From Azolla caroliniana (Eukaryota; Polypodiophyta): a stretch of DNA of 64,000 nt. The notes below the pieces were generated by a model. It was given only the letters and a program-made list of their open reading frames with translations, was not told the DNA's origin and ran no database searches. The stretch lies in the NCBI GenBank assembly GCA_043228905.1, contig JBHGNT010000015.1, forward strand, positions 9,796,001-9,860,000, in the 5' to 3' direction. Below are positions 23,401 to 32,400 of the stretch, piece after piece. Position 1 is the first letter of the stretch. Every line of letters begins with the position of its first letter. The translations under genes and the position numbers were made by a program.

Positions 23401-26400
23401 AAATTTTAAAAAATTAAAAATTTGATCTATGTTGAAAACCGAAACCGAACCACGAAACCGCAGTTTTTACGGTTTAATGGTTTAACGGTTTGAAAAATGT
23501 TTAACGGTTCAGTTTAACGGTTTCGTGGTTCGGTTCGTTTTGATTCAGGTTTCAAACAAATTTAACAGTTCCAAACAAATTTAACAGTTCGGTTTGGACC
23601 CTCTCGAACCGAACCATTGCCGATTGTTAATTAGTGGCAAAAGGCTACAGTCAAACATATGGTGTAGATTATTCAGAGACATTTTCTCCAGTTGCAAAGA
23701 TGGGTACAGCAAGAACAATTTTGGCCTTAGCTGCACATTTCGGTTGGGACATACAACAATATGATGTGAAAAATGCATTCCTCCATGGGGATCTTGAAGA
23801 GGAAATATACATGGAAGTTCCCCTCGGGTTCGAAGGGAAAGTCCCTGAAAATACAGTTTGTAAACTTAAGAAAGCACTGTATGGTCTCAAGCAATTCCCA
23901 AGGGCATGGTTTGGGAAGTTACAAAGGCTATGACATCAAAAGAGTACCAACAAAGTCAAGCTGATCCAACTCTTTTTATGAAACATTCAACAACACGGAA
24001 AATATCGATATTGCTGATCTATGTTGATGATATCTTAATCACGGGAGATGACGAAGAAGGAAAGCAATCTCTAGGAAGACACCTTGACAATGAATTTGAG
24101 ATAAAAGATTAGTAAGGTTAAAATACTTCCTCAGCATTGAAGTTGCCCACTCCAAGCATGGTATTTTTATTTCCCTATAGACTTATTAAATGATACAGGG
24201 AAGTGAGCCTGCAAACCAACTATTACACCAATGATCCAAATCAAAGATTGGGAGAATCAAAAGAAGATGAAATGGTTGATAAAGACATGTACCAAAGGCT
24301 GGTAGGGAAACAGATTTATTTATCTCATACACAGCTTGACATTGCTTATGCCCTTAGCATAGTGAGCCAATTTTTGCATAGTCCAAGGAAAGCCCATTTA
24401 CAAGCTATACATCGGATCTTACAATACCTCAAGTGTAGTCTTGGGAAAGGAATTCTTTTCAAAAGAGATAGAGGGCTGCACATAGAAGCATACACAGATG
24501 TAGATTATGTTGGATCAGTTACAGACAGAAGATCAACTTCCGGGTATTGTGTTCTTATTGGCAGAAACCTAACAACATGGAGAAGCAAAAAACAAAATGT
24601 AGTAGCAAGGTCAAGCGCTGAAGTTGAGTATTGGGCAATGGCACTTGGCATTTGTGAACTACTATGGCTAAAAATTCTAATGGATGACTTGAAGATCAAA
24701 TGGCAAGGAACCATGCAGTTGTATTACGACAACAAAGGCGCCATTAACATTGCAAATAATGCAATACAAAATGACAGGACAAGGCATATAGAAGTAGATA
24801 GATATTTCATTAAAGAAAAGATAGATGGCGGGCTGATTTGTACCCCTTACATTCCCTCACAACAACAGTTGGCAAACATACTCACAAAAGGATTGAGAAA
24901 TCCAACATTTCAAACAATTCTATCCAAGCTAGGATTGGAAAATACCTACTCACCAACTTGAGAGGGAGTGTTATAGAGTACCTTTTTAACTAAAATGGTT
25001 AAATATTAAACCATTTAATATTTAAGTATTTAAATATTAAATGTTGTAACAATCTTTGGTGTAACAATTTCTAGAAATAAACAATCACCACTTGTATAAA
25101 AGGGGGGCAATGATAAGGGTAGTTTTTCTTTTTTTTCATTTGATTTAACATTTTTGATAAGTAACTTTTAGGTCATTTAGGCACGTTTACATACAATCAA
25201 TGACCAAAAGTTATAAAGATAATGTAAATGCCAATAACACCCCAGATTGGGGCCAAAAATATAGTAAAGATATGTCTAGAAAGCTCTTGAAGGGAGCTTA
25301 CATGGAAGGGTCAAAATATACAGAAGGAAAGTCCTTGGGTCCTTTATCCCCTACAACCTCCCACTTAAAGGACCAAGAGGCCCCTTTCAACCAAGTAACT
25401 CGCACCATCTGTGTACATAGTTGATGTTATGCCTCGGGTAGACACTTTGTGAGAGCATCTATAGGACTATGAAGTATTGACCTGGTTCAAAGTGATTAGG
25501 CCATCCTCTAGCACCTCTCTCATGAAGTGGTGTTTCGCATCAATATGCTTTGTGCAAGCATGAAAAATTGCATTCTTTGCCAAATATATGGCACTCTGTC
25601 CATCACATTCAAGAGTAGGTGCCTTTTCAGGAATCCGAAACTCACTTCACAAGCAAGCTAACCAAATGGCTTCTTTGGCAGTGCTACATTGTGATAACCA
25701 AAGTACATTTTACAAAGAACCCTGTTTACCACGCAAGGACTAAGCATATTGATATTCACTATCACTTCATTAGAGAAGTGAAAGAGGATGGTCAAATCTA
25801 ATTGGTAAAGATTGATATCACCGAAAATCCGGGAGATTGTTTAACAAAGTGTTTATCAAAGACACTTCACCAACACTGTCTTGATCAAGTGGGAGTTATC
25901 TAGTAGAGTAACCTAGCTCCTTTAAGTGGGAGGTTGTTGGGATTAAAGGCCCTTTAGGTTTCTCTAACTAAACTAGGAAAACGTTTTTATATTGTTTACT
26001 ATTTTCAAAATTTTATTAGAGTTGTACAATCTTGTTTTCAGAACTGTACTACAATTGCTAAAAGAATATTTTGTAGATTGAATGGGATCCTTAGATAAGA
26101 TTCCCACTCACCATTAAATAGGTATTTATGGCAACCTTTCAACCATATTAAAGAGAAGTATGCTAGCCTCTATGCAGGCTCCATCACCATTCAACAAATG
26201 ATGGAGAAGGATAGCCAATGACATTTTGGCAAAATCTTGCTCAGGCTTCAAAAGCATAGGGAATCACATATTAGCATGGGAGATGTAATAATAATTTGCA
26301 CATCATTGCTTTCTTCCATAGCGCCTTACCTCCACTAACAAAATGTTGTTGAGTCATCATGGAGCAAGCAGAGGAATGTTGATGACAAGAAAGACTATGA

Positions 26401-29400
26401 GTAATAGGATATAAGGAAAATGAGCCGGAAAAAAACAGCCATATTCTTGTTTCTTTTTTTTTATATGATTGTTTCTTCTCTATACAATATCTGATCCTCC
26501 GCGTTGAATAATGGCCATGTCTCTCTGCGTTTCTTGCAATATCTGATCCTCCCATTCTTAAAATTTTGTGAAAGCTTGAGATTTTTCTACAAGAAAATAA
26601 ACGCAAACCTTGCGGGAGAAATCATCGATGATGAACATGAAGTAGTGTGCACCACCAAGAGTAGTGATTTTCATGGAGCCACAACGATCCATGTGCACTA
26701 ACTCAAAGATAGATGTTGCACGGTGAGTGGTTTCATGAGGGAAAGACTCTCGATGTTGCTTGCCATGAAGACAAGCAACACATGGGGTATTGGGAAATTT
26801 TAAAATAGGAAGACCCTCAACTAGCTGTGAAGAGGAGAGCTTTTGTAGAGAATCGTAGTTGAGGTGACCGAACCTAGCATGCCACAACGTGTAGAAAATT
26901 GGCGAGCAATGCCTCGTTGAGAGCAAAAATGGTGGAAAGCTTGGGAGATAAACTCTCCACCATTGTCCGACCTGATCTTTCAAACTTTCCGCTTATGTGG
27001 TTTGGTTTTAAGGTTTTAAGGTTTTAAGGTTTAAAAGTTTTGAAGGTTTAAAGGTTTATAGGTTTGGTTTGGTTTTGATTATGATAAACCGATTTGGTTT
27101 GGTTCTAAATTTTTCATAAACGGTTCAGTTTAAATGGCTTCATAAAATTTAAATAGTTCGGTTTGGTTTTTAATATAAATAAGTGGTTTGGTTTGGTTTG
27201 GTTTCAAGGCCAAGAAACCGAACCGAACTGCGCCCCTTGCTACGCTTAAGCAGAGCAACTCTTGCTTCATTCCTTTGAGCATACAGGTTCTTTAACACAT
27301 CCCATACACTTTTTGAGGTCGTGCAAGATCGGATATGTGGAACAATGTGACATTTGACTGATAATGCGATGAGAGCATGGGCTTGAGCGTCCTTACCATC
27401 CCAATTAAGTTGTGAAGAAGTGGATTGTTGAGTGGAGCTTGAAGCATTGTTTGCGCCAGTTGTTCCTGAAGGGGAGGGAGAGTTTGGAGAAGAACTTGAA
27501 GCTGGACATTCATCAGATCCAATGACAATGTCCCATAGCTGCTTTGCTACTAGTACATGTCTCATCATGTACACCCACATAGGATAGTTAGTACAATCCA
27601 ACTTGTCTTCAGCATTAAGCATACCAAAAATATTAGTTTGCTCAGCCATTGCAGAAGCAAGAAATATGGATGAGATATTGCAGTACTTGGTGGTTATATT
27701 CACTAAAATGTACTAAAGCAATAGTATATTGAAGAAATAAATGAGAGATAAAAGTTACTCTGATGTGCTGAAAACTTAATTTGTTGTGGTAAAAACTGGT
27801 TGTTGCAATTGCTGTGCAGTTAGGATTTGAGACTGCTACAAAATTTGTTTTGACTGTACCTCCAAAACCAAAAATCTGATTTGGGCGTGCAAGTAGTCAG
27901 AAGAATCAGCTCGTAATCTACTTTTTGAAAATGTGAAAATAGGGAAAGATCGCCTTTGTTGCAACTTTCTGTTGTTCGAACTTTCGTTGCTGTAGATGCA
28001 AAGGTTTGATGTCTTCTTAGGTGGGAAGAGATAAACAGAAAGATCTGTGTATGCCTATTTGGAAGGATAGGATAGAGAAAGTAACCTAAACCTGCTCTGA
28101 TACCATATGTAGAAAATGCAGGTATTTAGACTAACTCTCACACAACAAGATCACTTAGAAGACTTAAGGAAATATCAGTAGATTAGGGAAAAACGAGCAC
28201 TGATTACAAAGATGTAGAATGGTTTATATAACCAGTTTCTACAAGTAGGTAGAAACCCAATTGTCACTTTATTGGGTTGACACTAGTATAACTATATTCA
28301 CACCTAACAACTACTTAACTAGGTTCATACTATTCTAAGTATGTTCAAACCCAACAATTACTTACTAGGTTCACACTATTATAACAATGTTCACACCAAA
28401 GCTTTCATAGGATACACATTAAGTGTAACAACAAATGCCTTTCCTCACACAACGGCCAACCCCCAAACTTGGTACAGTAATAAAAAATAGTTGGTATGAT
28501 GAGGAATGTCGTGATACAAGGAGATGCTTGCAACGTGAAGTAACTTAGGGCATTTATACACACAAACAAGCAAGACCTATCTTCCAACACCTCACAAGGA
28601 AGAAGAAGAGATTGCATTTAGTTGCATCGCTTGTTTCTAGGACAAGAAAGTAAAAGGGCATGGAAAATGTTTAATGAGAGGCAACCTACCACACAAGTGA
28701 CCTCACCTAGGTGTGGCATGAATATGCAAAGGTCCTAATATGATATCCGGGGGCAACCTCCTCTTCCCCACCCACATGGCTCACGCCTACATGAATCCAC
28801 CTTTTTTACTCCACAAAATGTAAGAAATGTCATTGATCGGTTACAATTTGGAAAGGCCCAGGATCACGATGGATTGGTTGGTGACCACTTTATCTATGCC
28901 CGTGACACCTTGCTCCCATTGCTAGCACACATCTTTAATAGAGCCATGTGTGAAGGTTTCCCTACTGGATGGACTCAGCACACCATTGTGCCAATCCTCA
29001 AGAGTGGAGACCAATTGATGCCAAGCAACTATAGCACAATTATGATTGGCCATTACTTGGCTAAACTATATGGCTTGATTCTAGAATCAGAATTGAGTAT
29101 ATGGGCATAGCAGAATGGCTGTCGTTCAGCTGGACAGGCAGGCTTTCGGAAGGGGTTCACAACTTTGGATCACATATTGACCCTCCAAGCCCTAGCAATT
29201 TGGGGGTTCAGGAGCATGCCTAGCAAGTATAGCTATACAAATATTACTATATGTTGTTGATATTGAGCTGATTTCTAACTCTCCAGAGGGACTACAAAGA
29301 CATCTCAATGCCTTGAAACTATTTTGTACGGACAAAGGTTTGTCAATAAACATGGATAAAACTAAAGCGACGGTGTTTCACACCACTCAAGCATGGGTAA

Positions 29401-32400
29401 CACGATCAAAACCAGAATTCTTCTTGGTAGAGGAAAAGGTGGAATATACACGTTCCTACACATACCTAGGAGTAACATTTACAGGGCCTAGGTTCTCCTT
29501 ATGAGAGACTGCTTGTGCCCGACTTTCTCATGGATATGCAACCTTGATGCTCGCGAGAGACAATGTGCACATTTGCAATTCCAAGAGCCAAGAACTAAGT
29601 TGTGGTTATTTGATGCACTTGTCACACCAACTCTTGTCTATGGAGTAGAAACATGGGGACCGAGTCTTAACACGGCAAATCATTGGAAAGATTTAGAGAA
29701 AGCTTTAGTGTCAATGATTGCCTGCATGATAAGGAGCAAAGCATCGTTTCCCCATAATATAATCCAGGCAGAGATGAGAGCAGCCCCTATAATCATCGAG
29801 GCATTGTTTTGATCAATGACCTGTATCCAACGTCTTTGGGAGCTCCCTAAATGAAAGTACCCAAGGTTGACACTTATGTCATCAAGACAACTGACTGAAA
29901 ATGGAGGCATTCATTGTTGGTATGCTGAAATGCAGCAATGACTCCAGTCACATGGCATAAGTATAAATGCACTACCCCCATTCCAATATAGCTTGGACTC
30001 TCCCCATCTAAATATGATCAACGTGGAAAAGAATAGGGTGATCCGAACTGATAATATTAACTTGGAAAACAGGATAACATGGATCGGCCCCAACATATCA
30101 CTTGGTACGAAGATGGCCCACTACAAGGCACACTTTTACACATCGGAGGGTGGATTCATCATCAGGCCACCTTATATGGACATACATCTATCCTATGCGC
30201 TATGTAGTGTGATACGTCAGCTGCGAACTTCATCACATTAGTTTGATATTGAGGTAGGCCAATATACACGAATACATCTAGAAGAAAGAATTTGCCAATT
30301 GTGTCATCAAGGAGTGGAATCCAAGAAAACTTTGTTTGTCACTGTAGTGTATTTTATGAAATCAGAGGGAGATATCATTGCCTCTTTAAACAAAGGTTTG
30401 GCCCACTATGCAAGGTAATGGAATATGAGGACCAACAATGCCTAGGACTTTTCTTGCTAGACTCGAGACATAGAGAAAAGTTGTTGAAGGACGATAGTAC
30501 ATCCACAAAGAATAATCACAACTTTCTTTAGCCCCATCACTCTTACCAACACAACAAGTCAATCAAGGGATACACAAATGGGCTCCCAATTTGGACATAA
30601 CAAAGGGGTTAGAATAGATCGGGCAATAGCAATTTTTCATGCACGTAGGCTCCAGCCCCATGAACCACAACCTCAGCACCCTTGTCATCGACAAATAAAG
30701 GCCATTATCTCCCGCCATCACAAGTGCTTCCGTCGCTTCAGAGACCTCTCCATTTTGGATCGACCTATGCTAGAGATATTCCAAAGACAAATGTTATAAT
30801 ATATCTAACTTGACGACCTCACATGTGCCGAAAACCATATCTTTTTGTCTCTTTTTTATCTTATTTATTTGCATATTTACCGAGTAATATTTATTTTATT
30901 TTGATTTGTTTTTCTCAAAGATGAGACAACACTTAAGATGTAATCTCTTGTTTGGACTTATAGGCCATTTTGGCCTCTTAAAAGACATTAATATCTTTCT
31001 TTCTACCTTGTAAAGTTTACAAAGAATTCCATTACATCATAACTAACAAAATAACGATATAAATTTGCAAACAAGCAATATAATTCAATGTTCTTCTGAA
31101 GATTCAAGAAGATCACAATATATCTTACTAAGCTGTTTCTAAGAAAGCCAAAGCATGAGAGATGGCTGCAGATGAGTCGGGAATTGGATGTAGCTCATAT
31201 GGAGTTGGCATATGAAACCTGGTTTGACAATATACTAGTGTAGGCAGAAGACAGAGTGTGAGCATGTCAAACCCCTGAAGACTATAGAGGTGGAAAAAAG
31301 AGAATTCAGCCTCTGTAGGAACTGCCTAAGGGACTTTAGTTGATGGCAATATTCAGAATTACAACAGTTAATGCACCCAGTACTTTGGTTATATCAATGT
31401 TAAGATCTAAGTCATACTATCCCCTATGCTATTCTCTTCATTATAAATGAATTGGAAGGGGATACACTAGATCCAATGGGACATGTGCATTCATAAGGGA
31501 TATCATGTTGTGCAAGATCATGCAAACAAAGAAAGCTTAACAAGGGTCTCTTGTCCACTTTATACTGAACGCTATTGTTTATTTCCATATTATACCTATT
31601 GTCAATAGAAGCCATGAAAATAACAAACCAATGTGATTATTAAAATCTACTGCAAAACTTTTTCATAGAAGATGCATTAATAGAAGCAGAAGCTTAATTT
31701 GTACATTGCATGAGATGGAAATCTTTTGGAGATGAGATTGCGCATAGTGGCTTCAGCAACTTGATCAGCTATCGTCACAGGACCTACATATAATACAATT
31801 CAAAGAATTAGTAAAGTAGGATAACTGTGACACTCTAGACAAGGTAAATTCATATCATCAAATTTAATGAGCATGCACACACATACACATATATCTATAT
31901 ATTTGCAATGTGCATAGAAATTACCTCATTTTTTAATATGAAATAGTTTTAATTTGGAATTTATTGAAAGGAATTCGATTTATACAAACATTGTTTGTTG
32001 GGAAACAAAAAAATGTCGGATGAAACCAGCACAATGGAGAAAAAGCTACATGTAAGACAGCTAATGATTAGGAATCTAAATAAATAACAAACTAATCATG
32101 CGTAACAAAAAGTTGTCCAAATTTTATAGCAAAAAATAAATACTTTCAAGCTTGTACAGAAAAGGTAAAAAAAATGGATGCCCTAGTCAATTAGCATTGA
32201 AAATGAGGGCTATTTTTGCTCCTTAGATCGCTAGAGCTTCACCATGCTCTATTTCAATATGGATATAGCATAATCTTGACAACAACTTGGCCAACTGTTT
32301 TCTTGACAGACAAATGTTAAAGCTGGCTTGACTTATCATAGGATTCATCCAAAATGCATACAGCCTATATTTCAATTCCTTAGCGGTCCAGCTCAGAATC

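Larger units (their letters stand above)
21853..25150 (+). mobile_element. Copia D: deleted Ty1/copia element with a MITE
   Basis: Gag, then a GGTTCGGTT MITE, then the second half of reverse transcriptase and RNase H, a polypurine tract (GAGAGGGAG, 24960-24968) and a probable short 3' LTR. Protease, integrase and the front of reverse transcriptase are gone; the MITE stands at the deletion point. Confidence 0.82.
26197..28395 (-). mobile_element. Copia E on the minus strand, 5' portion
   Basis: From right to left: LTR (28395-28108), primer site, leader, gag start (27649), a MITE-like tract and an integrase fragment (26983-26558). Reverse transcriptase, RNase H and the 3' LTR are missing; 26197-26557 holds only unrecognised sequence. 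Confidence 0.8.
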
